A DNA stretch of 38,884 nucleotides from Nitrosomonas communis (GTDB lineage Bacteria; Pseudomonadota; Gammaproteobacteria; Burkholderiales; Nitrosomonadaceae), in contig NZ_JAGFJM010000053.1 of NCBI RefSeq assembly GCF_024102715.1, positions 1 through 38,884 of the forward strand, written 5' to 3'. Made by a program: the position numbers and the translations under genes. Within the stretch, counting starts at the first letter, position 1, and each line of letters opens with the position of its first letter. A model generated the notes under the pieces. It saw nothing but the letters and a program-made list of their open reading frames with translations. It did no database searches and was not told the origin of the DNA. This document shows, piece after piece, positions 16,487-24,753 of the stretch.

Positions 16487-16507
16487 AATTACGAATCATT
16501 CTCATTA
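16487..16507 (+). promoter_or_regulatory. Fur-box-like site upstream of bfd-bfr
   Basis: AATTACGAATCATTCTCATT resembles the AATGATTCTCATT-type half of known Fur sites. It lies about 70 bp before the bfd start, in a promoter-like AT-rich stretch. Control of bfd by iron is well known in other bacteria; here it is inferred from the motif only. Confidence 0.5.
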
Positions 16508-16575
16508 GCGATATTGTTTGCATTATACTCACCGTTAACAATTGAATCCTAAATTATCGACAAAAGGCTTATTTC

Positions 16576-16800
16576 ATGTATATTTGCGTTTGTAAGGGGG
16601 TGACTGATCATGCCATCCGGGAAGCTGTTCTTCAAGGCGCTGAACGAATGCGCGATCTGAAAGCCAGCCTGGGTGTCACAACACAGTGTGGAATCTGTGC
16701 CTGTCACGCGAAAATGGTGCTGGATCAAACATTGAAGCAAGAAACACCACCCTCTTCTCTGTCATGTGAACCCACTCGCTCGTACGAGTCAACCGTCTGA
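16576..16800 (+). CDS. bfd: Bacterioferritin-associated ferredoxin
   Basis: A 74-residue protein with the Bfd [2Fe-2S] ligands Cys4 and Cys6 in [11 protein letters not shown] and Cys38 and Cys41 in [12 protein letters not shown], exactly the expected spacing. Bfd docks on bacterioferritin and passes electrons to the heme so that stored ferric iron is reduced and released. The last 20 residues ([14 protein letters not shown]) are a non-conserved tail. It lies 10 bp upstream of bfr and probably shares its transcript, with a Fur-like site in front. Confidence 0.95.
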   Translation: MYICVCKGVTDHAIREAVLQGAERMRDLKASLGVTTQCGICACHAKMVLDQTLKQETPPSSLSCEPTRSYESTV

Positions 16801-16810
16801 GGAGACAGCT

Positions 16811-17275
16811 ATGAAAGGTAATGCAGACATTGTTCGCTGGTTAAATCGTCAACTATTGCATGAATTAACTGCTATCAATCAGTATTTTCTTCATGCCCGT
16901 ATGTACAACAACTGGGGACTTAACAAACTCGGAGAACACGAATATAACGAATCCATTGAAGAGATGAAGCATGCCGACAAACTTATCGAGCGTATTTTAT
17001 TTCTAGAGGGATTACCCAACTTACAGGAGCTAGAGAAACTTTTGATTGGGGAATCGGCGCAAGAATGTGTGACCTGCGATCTCAAGCTGGAAAGTATGGC
17101 ACGTGAAACATTGCTCGAAGCAATTGCTGCCTGTGAAACAGCCCAGGATTTTGTTTCACGAGAAATTTTCAAGCATATTCTTGAAGATACTGAAAAACAT
17201 ATCGATTGGTTGGAAACGCAATTGGATGTCATGCAAAAGGTTGGTATTCAAAATTGGCTACAAAGTCAAATGTAA
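16811..17275 (+). CDS. bfr: Bacterioferritin
   Basis: A 154-residue ferritin-like four-helix protein. AGGAG lies just before the ATG at 16811. It stores iron as a 24-mer with heme between subunits. The heme ligand Met52 is present (EEMKHADK). Ferroxidase residues Glu18, Glu51, His54, Glu94 and His130 are visible. By direct count, however, the position of Glu127 is Thr ([10 protein letters not shown], with Glu128 next to it), so the di-iron site may be altered. Such subunits can work in mixed shells with a second Bfr encoded elsewhere. The gene follows bfd and ends before a GC-rich hairpin. Confidence 0.95.
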   Translation: MKGNADIVRWLNRQLLHELTAINQYFLHARMYNNWGLNKLGEHEYNESIEEMKHADKLIERILFLEGLPNLQELEKLLIGESAQECVTCDLKLESMARETLLEAIAACETAQDFVSREIFKHILEDTEKHIDWLETQLDVMQKVGIQNWLQSQM

Positions 17276-17288
17276 CGTCTTTAAATCT

Positions 17289-17314
17289 GTCGCTGGCTTA
17301 AAATTGCCAGCGAC
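17289..17314 (+). terminator. Hairpin after bfr
   Basis: A 9-bp perfect stem GTCGCTGGC / GCCAGCGAC around the loop TTAAAATT, 13 bp after the bfr stop. No T-run follows directly, so it may be a weak terminator or an mRNA-stabilising hairpin. Confidence 0.6.
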
Positions 17315-17356
17315 ATGACATTATCGATCCCTTTTCTATCATCTTCATAGCCTCTC

Positions 17357-17387
17357 TTTTGGTTAATTATTGTTTTTGGTTAATTAT
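17357..17387. repeat. Tandem 14-bp direct repeat before the siderophore receptor
   Basis: TTTTGGTTAATTAT occurs twice, at 17357-17370 and 17374-17387, with a 17-bp period. It lies about 60-90 bp before the receptor start, where a regulator could bind. It does not match the Fur consensus well. The identity of any binding protein is unknown. Confidence 0.6.
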
Positions 17388-17443
17388 GCTGAAAACAATG
17401 ATGCATATCCCCTGGCTCTATAAATATTTATTACGTAAAAGGA

Positions 17444-19864
17444 ATGTATAAATATCTTTCTTCAAGCACGCTGCAGATATGGCAATGCTCGATTAAATCA
17501 CGCTTTTTATATGCATCATTATTCTTTTCAATCTGCACTGTAGCTTTCTTGCCAGCTGTTGTTTATGCCGAATCACCAAGGGCTGCTCAAGCTGCAACGC
17601 AACCTTTTAACATACCTGCCGGTTCTCTGGAAAACGCACTTAATCAGTTTTCAAATCAATCGGGCGTAAAAATTTTTTTTGACACTGCGACTGTACAGGG
17701 TAAAACAACACAGGGTTTAACGGGTAATTATGAAACTAAAGCTGGATTAGACCAATTACTTACTGGTACTGAATTGCAGGTAATGCAGCATGCGGATGGT
17801 TTCACGCTGGTAAAATTAACTGCCGGCTCTTCAGCCAACCCGGTTGTCACTACGCTCCCTCCGATACAGATAACAGCTGATCGCGAGACGAGCCGCTATA
17901 TGGCGCCAAGTAGTATTACCGCAACTAAAACCAACACGCTGTTACGCGATGTGCCACAAGCGATCTCCGTCATCACAGAAGGCGTCATTAAAGATCAATC
18001 AATACGAAGTATAAGCGATGCCGTGCGCTACGTACCCGGTGTTGGTGTCTCGCAAGGTGAAGGAAACCGCGATGCACTTGTATTTCGAGGTAATCGCTCA
18101 ACCGGCGATTTCTTTATCGATGGCGTGCGGGATGATGTTCAATATGCCCGCGATCTCTATAACATCGAACGAATAGAAGTATTGAAAGGTGCTAATGGAA
18201 TGATATTTGGGCGTGGCGGCTCTGGCGGCGTCGTAAACCGGGTAACAAAACAGGCAGGATGGGAACCTGTGCGTGAATTCTCTTTCCAGGGCGGTTCATA
18301 TGATTTAAAGAGAATAACCGCAGATGTTAACCAACCAATTCATGATCAGGTCGCTTTCCGACTAAATGGTTTATTTGAAGATGCTGGAAGCTTTCGTGAT
18401 GGTGTCGATTCGATCCGGCTTGGCATTTCTCCCACGGTGACTATTAAACCCACTGATCGTACCAAGGTCGTTTTAAACATGGAACGATACCATGACAAGC
18501 GCACTGCGGACCGGGGGATACCTTCCTTCCAGGGTGGCCCGGTAGATATTAAAAGATCGCAATTTTTTGGAGATCCGAGGCGAAGCAATTCTAATATCGA
18601 AGTTTTATCGTTTAATTCCCTGATTGAACATAGATTCGATTTTGGGGTGACTCTACGTAACCGAACAAATTACGCTCAATACGACAAGTTTTATGAGAAT
18701 GTATTTGCCAATAGCCCTGTTTTCGCCGGATTGGTATCGCTCGGCGCCTACAATAATGCAACTGACCGTGAGAATGTTTTCAATCAGACAGACTTTCTGT
18801 ATTCACTTGAAACAGGGCCTATTGCGCATACATTGCTGGCGGGCATCGAAATTGGTCAACAGATAACCAATAACAGACGGGAAACTGGTTTTTTTAATAA
18901 TGATCCAAGACAATTCAATTTACGGGTTCCACTCAGCAACCCCATCACGAATGCTCCCATTACCTTCCTGAATATGGAAGGAGATGCAAACAATCATAGC
19001 AAAGTTGATATTACATCGTTTTACTTTCAGGATCAGATTGAATTCATCCCGCAGCTCCAGGCAATAGTCGGCGTACGCTACGATCTGTTCGAGACAGATT
19101 TTCAGCAAAAAAGCGGCAATCAAGAACATTTAAAAACTAAGGATGGTCTGTTATCGCCAAGATTTGGCCTGATCTATAAACCGATCGAACCTGTTTCTAT
19201 TTACACGAGTTTCAGTCAGGCATTTGTGCCACGCGCAGGGGAACAGCTGACTTCATTGACCGTGACCACTCAGACACTCGAACCGGAAAAATTTACCAAC
19301 CTGGAAGCAGGCATCAAATGGGATATTCGTCCGGATCTATCCTTGACTGGTGCAGCGTTTCGAATAGACCGCACCAATGTCATCACAGTGGACCCTAATG
19401 ATTCATCCCGCTCTTTTTTAACCAAGGGACAACGCACCGAAGGTGTTGAAGTAAGCATCAATGGCCAATTGACACCCAACTGGAGCGTAATGGGCGGTTA
19501 TGCTTATCAGGATGGTGAAATTACCAGTGTGCAAGTTGGAGCACCAAAAGGAAATACCGTTGCCGAACTACCACGCAACACCTTTTCAATGTGGAGTCGC
19601 TACGATATAACTCCAAAATTCGGTGCCGCAGCAGGCGTGATTTACCGCAGCAGCATGTTTGCTTCAACTGATAACAGGGTCGTTATTCCCGATTTTACCC
19701 GTGTAGATGCAGCATTATTTGCTCAGCTAAGCAAACAAGTACGCGCACAAATCAATATCGAAAATCTGCTGGATGCAAACTATTTTGCCTCGGTGCAAAA
19801 CAACAACAATATTACTCCTGGCTCCCCTATTGCTGTTCGCGCATCCTTAATTGCCAGATTCTAG
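17444..19864 (+). CDS. TonB-dependent siderophore receptor with STN domain
   Basis: An 806-residue outer-membrane receptor. A signal peptide ends near VVYA-E (42). Residues about 54-125 form an STN (secretin/TonB N-terminal) signalling domain (FNIPAGSLENALNQFSNQSG). Then come the plug (about 150-265: TLLRDVPQAISVITEG, YNIERIEVLKGANGMIFGR) and a 22-strand barrel ending in the aromatic residue of LIARF. It resembles catecholate/hydroxamate siderophore receptors. STN domains normally signal to a FecR-type anti-sigma factor, yet no fecI/fecR pair lies nearby. The AAGGA site almost touches the ATG, so the true start may differ slightly. The substrate cannot be deduced. Confidence 0.95.
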   Translation: MYKYLSSSTLQIWQCSIKSRFLYASLFFSICTVAFLPAVVYAESPRAAQAATQPFNIPAGSLENALNQFSNQSGVKIFFDTATVQGKTTQGLTGNYETKAGLDQLLTGTELQVMQHADGFTLVKLTAGSSANPVVTTLPPIQITADRETSRYMAPSSITATKTNTLLRDVPQAISVITEGVIKDQSIRSISDAVRYVPGVGVSQGEGNRDALVFRGNRSTGDFFIDGVRDDVQYARDLYNIERIEVLKGANGMIFGRGGSGGVVNRVTKQAGWEPVREFSFQGGSYDLKRITADVNQPIHDQVAFRLNGLFEDAGSFRDGVDSIRLGISPTVTIKPTDRTKVVLNMERYHDKRTADRGIPSFQGGPVDIKRSQFFGDPRRSNSNIEVLSFNSLIEHRFDFGVTLRNRTNYAQYDKFYENVFANSPVFAGLVSLGAYNNATDRENVFNQTDFLYSLETGPIAHTLLAGIEIGQQITNNRRETGFFNNDPRQFNLRVPLSNPITNAPITFLNMEGDANNHSKVDITSFYFQDQIEFIPQLQAIVGVRYDLFETDFQQKSGNQEHLKTKDGLLSPRFGLIYKPIEPVSIYTSFSQAFVPRAGEQLTSLTVTTQTLEPEKFTNLEAGIKWDIRPDLSLTGAAFRIDRTNVITVDPNDSSRSFLTKGQRTEGVEVSINGQLTPNWSVMGGYAYQDGEITSVQVGAPKGNTVAELPRNTFSMWSRYDITPKFGAAAGVIYRSSMFASTDNRVVIPDFTRVDAALFAQLSKQVRAQINIENLLDANYFASVQNNNNITPGSPIAVRASLIARF

Positions 19865-19930
19865 CTAAAACAAGTTATTATTATCAATAAGTTTGTTTTC
19901 TGAGAAAGAAGTTAAAGATTCTTTAGTTCT

Positions 19931-19960
19931 AATAATAGTTATCATTTGTATTATTGTTAG
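19931..19960 (+). promoter_or_regulatory. Fur-box-like site before the duplicated exported protein
   Basis: The stretch CTAATAATAGTTATCATT continues into TGTATTATTG. It contains a perfect 7-bp inverted repeat AATAATA / TATTATT and resembles Fur hexamer arrays. It lies 34-63 bp before the GTG start. A weaker AT-rich look-alike is near 19872-19885. Confidence 0.45.
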
Positions 19961-19993
19961 TGTTTTCATTTAATTTTTTAAAAGGAGGTTTAC

Positions 19994-22261
19994 GTGAGAT
20001 CTTTTTCCCGGTTCTTGATCGTCCTTGGTAGCGCCTTGATACTCTATGGCGGCGATACTGCACTCAGCATTGGCAACACAGTTACCCATGCAGCGACAGT
20101 GGGAGCAACATCGAATGCCGAGGCAATTAATACGGCAGTTACCGCTTTTCAGACTATTGGTACATTACGCAGAGAATCACCTATCAATGCGGATGCCATC
20201 ATGAATGAATATTCAGGCCCACTGCAAGCACTTGCGCAGGAGGTGGATGCAAAATACGGCTTGAACCTTGACAGCGATATTCTGGCTGCTATTGAAGATA
20301 GCAAAAATAATAATGAACCAATATTAGCATCACAGGTAATCGACAAAGCCATACAGCATATTTTCTTTCAAACCATACTCGATCGCATCACAGTTGCGCG
20401 TGATGATTTTGACAACAAAGCATCTGATGCATTGATCCAGACATGGAGCGAAGCCATAGCAGCATTTCAAGCTATTAAGGGAACAACAGCCAGAGAGAAC
20501 AAAGTACTTACCGCTGACAGACAATCCATAGAAACCGGGAGCAATCCAGCACTGGATATCCAGATCACTGAGGCATTTGCACGCGGCCAAACAGCGTTGA
20601 ATAAGGAGAATCCAGCCGAAGATAAAATTGCGCTGAGTATTGAACGCCAGGTGATAAGACTGTCATTGGCGCGCGCTTATTACATTGGTGTACTACGGGA
20701 AGTAGAAGGCATCATTTCCAATCGCGACCGTGATTTACTTGAAGCGCGCGAAAAGCAGAAAGAAGGTGAGATTTTTTATCGTATTATCGAATCATTCATT
20801 AAGCAGGATAACCCTACTGGAAACGCATTAATAAAAGCGCAGTTTACTGGGAATGTTTCAAATGTGGTAGCAAACGAGATTGTCAGCGAACTGAGCAGGG
20901 GGTTTATGGGCCGGGTCAATGCTGAGTTGAAAGCGAATGAAACAAGTATCGGAACCGACCGTGGCCGTGCCATGGAAGTGGCAGAAGAAGCGCAGCTTTA
21001 TGCAAACGTTTTCCTTGCTGATCTGGAACTGCGCCTGGATCCCAACGTACGCGCCAACCTGGAAAATGCATTGATCAGCCTGAAAGATGCCAGCAATGCA
21101 AATAATGCATCCAGCGCAGAAGCAATACGTCAGACCATTTCAGATATCTTGGCAAATTATGAAAAACAGCTTGATATCGCCAAATACAGCAAAACCAGTG
21201 ATACCAGCTTCATTGATAGCGCAGTTTCATCCTATCAGGCTATTGGTGTATTGCGCCGACAAAGTCCCATGAGCGCAGACGCCATTGCTGCAGAATATGA
21301 AGGAGACTTGCAGCAGCTAACGCAATTGGTCGATGGTGTTTATGGTCTATCGATGAATAGCGACATAATGACTGCCATCGAATTTATCAGAAGCGGCAAC
21401 CAAACAGCATTAGCCGCCCAGGCTATTGATAAAACGTTGCAGCGTGTTTTTGCTTTAGTCGTCTATAACCGGGTAACGTTAGCACTCGATACTTTTGATA
21501 ATCTGCCAACCGAAGCCCTTGGACTTGAATGGGATCGGGCCTATGCTGCCTATCTTGCGATTATCGGCACAGCAGGCAGGGAAAACAAGGTACTTACCGC
21601 AGACAGACTGGCCATCGAATCAGGTAGCAATCCTGACCTGGATGATCACATCACTTTGGCATTTATTCACGGCAAAGAGGCACTCAGCAAGGCAAATGTC
21701 AACGATAAAACCAATGTTGCGATCGCACGGGAAAACATCCTGCTCCCACTTGTCAGAGGTTTTTTGATCGGAGTTCTGCGCGAAGTAGAAGGAATCATTG
21801 CTAACAGAGATAGGGATATTGATGAAGCAAGGGAAAAACAGATAGAAGGTGAATTTTTCTATCGTATTGTGGAAGGGTTTATTTCCCAAACCAATCAAAC
21901 AGGTAGCGATCGCATCAAGGCTCAACTGACGGGAGATTTAGCGAATGTAGTAGCGAATGAAATCGTCAGCGAAATAAGCAGAGGCTCAATAGGACAGATC
22001 CGCAATAATCTAATCCAGATGGAATCAATATTTGGTAATGACCGGGATCAAACTGTGCTGGCCGCTGAAAGATTATCGCTTTATGCCAATATTTTCCTGC
22101 CAGATCTGGCATTACGCTTAGGGTCGCTGGAACGCACTAAACTGGAAAATGCGCTACAGGACTTAAAAGAAGCCAGTACTCAAGGTGAAATGAATAAGGC
22201 CGTGAGCGCGGCACAAGCGATACTGTCTATCGTCGCAAATTATGAAAATGCGCTGATTTAA
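19994..22261 (+). CDS. Exported protein of unknown function made of two ~360-residue repeats
   Basis: A 755-residue protein starting at GTG with a strong AAGGAGGT site. An N-terminal hydrophobic segment (FLIVLGSALILYGG) with an AA-containing end near residue 34 suggests export to the periplasm. The rest is two copies of one domain, about 45-395 and 406-755, offset by 361-362 residues. Shared blocks include LRRxSPxxADAI, ENKVLTADR, IGVLREVEGII, NRDRD, EAREKQ, FYRI and NVVANEIVSE. The sequence is helix-rich, without Cys, and full of conserved Glu/Asp/Arg. REVEG and EAREKQxEGE could bind metal, but that is speculation. I do not recognise the family. It follows a siderophore receptor and has a Fur-like site in front, pointing to an iron-related role. 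Confidence 0.85.
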   Translation: MRSFSRFLIVLGSALILYGGDTALSIGNTVTHAATVGATSNAEAINTAVTAFQTIGTLRRESPINADAIMNEYSGPLQALAQEVDAKYGLNLDSDILAAIEDSKNNNEPILASQVIDKAIQHIFFQTILDRITVARDDFDNKASDALIQTWSEAIAAFQAIKGTTARENKVLTADRQSIETGSNPALDIQITEAFARGQTALNKENPAEDKIALSIERQVIRLSLARAYYIGVLREVEGIISNRDRDLLEAREKQKEGEIFYRIIESFIKQDNPTGNALIKAQFTGNVSNVVANEIVSELSRGFMGRVNAELKANETSIGTDRGRAMEVAEEAQLYANVFLADLELRLDPNVRANLENALISLKDASNANNASSAEAIRQTISDILANYEKQLDIAKYSKTSDTSFIDSAVSSYQAIGVLRRQSPMSADAIAAEYEGDLQQLTQLVDGVYGLSMNSDIMTAIEFIRSGNQTALAAQAIDKTLQRVFALVVYNRVTLALDTFDNLPTEALGLEWDRAYAAYLAIIGTAGRENKVLTADRLAIESGSNPDLDDHITLAFIHGKEALSKANVNDKTNVAIARENILLPLVRGFLIGVLREVEGIIANRDRDIDEAREKQIEGEFFYRIVEGFISQTNQTGSDRIKAQLTGDLANVVANEIVSEISRGSIGQIRNNLIQMESIFGNDRDQTVLAAERLSLYANIFLPDLALRLGSLERTKLENALQDLKEASTQGEMNKAVSAAQAILSIVANYENALI

Positions 22262-22268
22262 GTATCAC

Positions 22269-22293
22269 ACCCCGTTTTTAATGCGGGGTTTTC
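22269..22293 (+). terminator. Intrinsic terminator after the duplicated protein gene
   Basis: Stem ACCCCG / CGGGGT (22269-22274 and 22284-22289) with a nine-base loop and a TTTT tail, 8 bp after the stop codon. Confidence 0.8.
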
Positions 22294-22304
22294 CTAAAAA
22301 AATA

Positions 22305-22344
22305 CAGACCGCAGTCTTGCTACTACCAGAGTGCGGTCTGTTTT
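22305..22344. terminator. Second, probably bidirectional terminator
   Basis: A 9-bp perfect stem CAGACCGCA / TGCGGTCTG (22305-22313 and 22332-22340), followed by TTTT on the plus strand and preceded by an A-run that reads as a T-run on the minus strand. It sits between two convergent genes and could stop both. Confidence 0.75.
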
Positions 22345-22429
22345 GCTGCAGGGGGAAGTGTTACGGCTCATTCTAACTGAGAGGTTGTGAAAAAATTGTA
22401 GTGAAACACCACCTTCACAGCTTTTATCA

Positions 22430-23041
22430 TCAAAGATTAAAGATAATCATATCTGCTGTAATAGTACTCAAATCGATACCGACAAGATTAATGGATGCTT
22501 CTGAGCCAAAATGGACGGTAACCCCATCCGTTCGCTGATCGATATTAGTTATAAATGATGCAAGCTGTTCGATACTGTTGATACCGAGTACCTGCGAATC
22601 AAAAAACAAACGGTCTTGTCCAAGCGTAAAATCATTCACCTGGAAATGACCTAATGCATAAAAACCAAACGTATCGTTACCACTATTCCCAGTTAGCCTG
22701 TCATGGCCATGGCCGGCGAGCAGGATATCATTGCCATCGCCGCCAAACAGTTTATCGGTTCCCTCTCCGCCATCCAGAATATCATCGCCGGCATCGCCAT
22801 CTAGAGTGTCATTACCTCCTTTACCTCTAAGCGTATCGTTCCCACCCATTCCTTCTATTTCATCGTGATCTTCGGCGCCACCGTTTCCTTCTAGGAAATT
22901 ATCGGATTCGTCCCCAATTATGAGTAGATCGTTTTCATCGAATCCCCCCGAGCCAAAACCGAAAAATTCAATGCCATCGATGAACTCAGAAATATTTCCT
23001 GAATTACTGAGATTAGGACGTTGCGTGATAATAACAGCCAT
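22430..23041 (-). CDS. Small RTX calcium-binding protein, type I secretion substrate
   Basis: A 203-residue, very acidic protein with GGAGG upstream of its ATG and no Sec signal. Residues 43-124 are RTX nonapeptide repeats (GGNDTLRGKGGNDTLDGDAG, GGDGNDILLAGHGHDRLTG) that fold into a calcium-filled beta roll. The C-terminal half continues with DFTLGQDRLFFDSQ and ends ITADMIIFNL, a typical C-terminal secretion signal with hydrophobic last residues. There is no enzymatic domain. It diverges from the fusion protein gene across a near-perfect Fur-like site. The first 42 residues have no known domain. No HlyB-type exporter is in the window. Confidence 0.88.
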   Translation of the reverse strand: MAVIITQRPNLSNSGNISEFIDGIEFFGFGSGGFDENDLLIIGDESDNFLEGNGGAEDHDEIEGMGGNDTLRGKGGNDTLDGDAGDDILDGGEGTDKLFGGDGNDILLAGHGHDRLTGNSGNDTFGFYALGHFQVNDFTLGQDRLFFDSQVLGINSIEQLASFITNIDQRTDGVTVHFGSEASINLVGIDLSTITADMIIFNL

Positions 23042-23119
23042 GATATTTCCTCCAATTACATTAATTTAAATCAAAAATTTCCAGATTCATTTATTATCTC
23101 ATTCAGAAACACGAATAAT

Positions 23120-23138
23120 AATGAGAGTAATTCTCAAT
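23120..23138. promoter_or_regulatory. Fur box between RTX and fusion protein genes
   Basis: AATGAGAGTAATTCTCAAT is a near-perfect 19-bp dyad (TGAGA ... TCTCA) close to the classical Fur consensus. It lies between two divergent genes, 79 bp from one start and 59 bp from the other, so iron may control both. Confidence 0.7.
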
Positions 23139-23196
23139 AGTAACAAATAATGAATGAAATACCAAAAAATTACAGGAATTTGTAACAAACTGAATC

Positions 23197-24753
23197 ATGA
23201 CCAAAAAATTAACTGCATCATTGCGACAGGCACGGGATTTTATTCTTGTGGGAAATTCAACCGAGGCTGCCAACATCCTGAATCCATTGAAAAGAGAGTT
23301 CCCATCATCACCTGATGTGGCCAGATTATGGTGCTCACTTGCCATGCGGTCTGGTCAAGCGACGGAGGTCCCAGCCTATGCAGCCAAATTTTATGCAACC
23401 GTTCAAGGAGATCTCCAGAAAGCACGCTGGGCACAAATAATGGGAACAGCAAGCTTTCTCTTACTAGACTTGACTGCGGCACACGCTCACTTTACCACCG
23501 CAATTAATCACTTGCTGTTATTAGCCCAGTCAGGAAAAGCTCCTAAGAAAAAACAGCCAGAAATACAAACCGGCGCAGAAAATATTTTTACTTCTGGCAA
23601 AGCAGAAAAGTTGTTATGGTCAACCTGCGCTGAACTGGCATCACAAGGAATTGCCGCATTCCCTTTTGCAGGCACCCTGCTCGGCATAGTGCGTAATGGC
23701 CACTTGCTGGAATTTGACAAAGATCTAGACATTGCCGTATGGATTGAATCCTGGGAAGCCTGCTGCAAGGCGCTCGAGAAAATGGGGTGGTGCAAAGTGC
23801 CAATGGGGCTTGACTACAGCAATTACCGCGACTATGTGCATTCAGAAATTGGTATAACACTTGATTTATGTGGCTTGCAACATCGGAATGAGCAGCAGAT
23901 CATAGGAGGTTTTGCATTACCAGATCATCCGGCTGAATATCAACGTGTTTCAGTCTTTCCCACCTTCGATTTGGTAGAACGCCCTACCGAATTTGGGAAG
24001 GTATGGTTTCCACAACCTCCTGAGAAAATTTTGACTGCATTCTATGGGGACTGGCGTACTCCAAATCCCTATTGGGATACCGTCATATCTGCGTTAAATC
24101 TTGAAAAATTTACCTTGCTGGTACGGTGTTATGCCTATCATCGCCTGATTCAGCGCTGGCTAGCGGGAGATCTTGTCAAAGCATGGTCTTATGCGCATCA
24201 AATCGCTCTCAAAGATGCTGATGACGTAATCATTTTACGCAGCCGCCAATGGTTAGAAAAAGCCCTATCTTATTTAGGTCAGGATATTCCGTCCTGGCCC
24301 ATGAATCGACTCCAGAAACGCGTTTATACCCGCATGGTCGCTGATTTGTTTCATGAAGGTCACGTCAATTTTTTGCGGGAAGCACGCGCACTGGGCACTC
24401 ATCTAACAGTTTGCGTCGTTCCTGATACGCGGGTTCTAGAAAATAAAGGAAAATTCCCAGTCATGACGCAAGCAGAACGTGTCGCAGTTGTTTCAGCCTG
24501 CAAATACGTCGATGCAGTCATCACTGAGAGTCCTGTCTACACAACACCTGAATTTATGGAAAAAAATGGCTTTGCAATTTATGCGTTTGCCTGCGCTTCC
24601 CAGGAAGAACGTATGGAAAAGTACAAGCTATGTGCCACACTCCCACCCAGCATGATTAAAGAAATCAGCTATACCCCTGGTATTTCCACATCTGATCTGG
24701 TGATGCGTATTTTAAATCGTGTAGGAAACACAAGTTTAAAATCTGCAGAGTGA
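23197..24753 (+). CDS. Three-part fusion: TPR-like region, LicD-type nucleotidyltransferase fold, cytidylyltransferase
   Basis: A 518-residue cytoplasmic protein. Residues 1-110 are helical and TPR-like (FILVGNSTEAANILNPLKRE). Residues 136-300 look like a LicD/fukutin-type transferase: AGTLLGIVRNGHLLEFDKDLD at 158-178, with the metal-type acidic cluster D174-D176-D178. Residues 375-508 form a CTP-transferase-like domain with the HxGH motif (FHEGHVNFL, His386/His389), TQAERVAVVSACKYVDAVI, and the closing YTPGISTSDLVMRI. The second enzyme type makes CDP-linked alcohols such as CDP-choline, -ethanolamine or -glycerol; the first transfers the phospho-alcohol to a glycan. Together they suggest surface decoration. 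There is no good ribosome-binding site at the ATG. Confidence 0.85.
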   Translation: MTKKLTASLRQARDFILVGNSTEAANILNPLKREFPSSPDVARLWCSLAMRSGQATEVPAYAAKFYATVQGDLQKARWAQIMGTASFLLLDLTAAHAHFTTAINHLLLLAQSGKAPKKKQPEIQTGAENIFTSGKAEKLLWSTCAELASQGIAAFPFAGTLLGIVRNGHLLEFDKDLDIAVWIESWEACCKALEKMGWCKVPMGLDYSNYRDYVHSEIGITLDLCGLQHRNEQQIIGGFALPDHPAEYQRVSVFPTFDLVERPTEFGKVWFPQPPEKILTAFYGDWRTPNPYWDTVISALNLEKFTLLVRCYAYHRLIQRWLAGDLVKAWSYAHQIALKDADDVIILRSRQWLEKALSYLGQDIPSWPMNRLQKRVYTRMVADLFHEGHVNFLREARALGTHLTVCVVPDTRVLENKGKFPVMTQAERVAVVSACKYVDAVITESPVYTTPEFMEKNGFAIYAFACASQEERMEKYKLCATLPPSMIKEISYTPGISTSDLVMRILNRVGNTSLKSAE

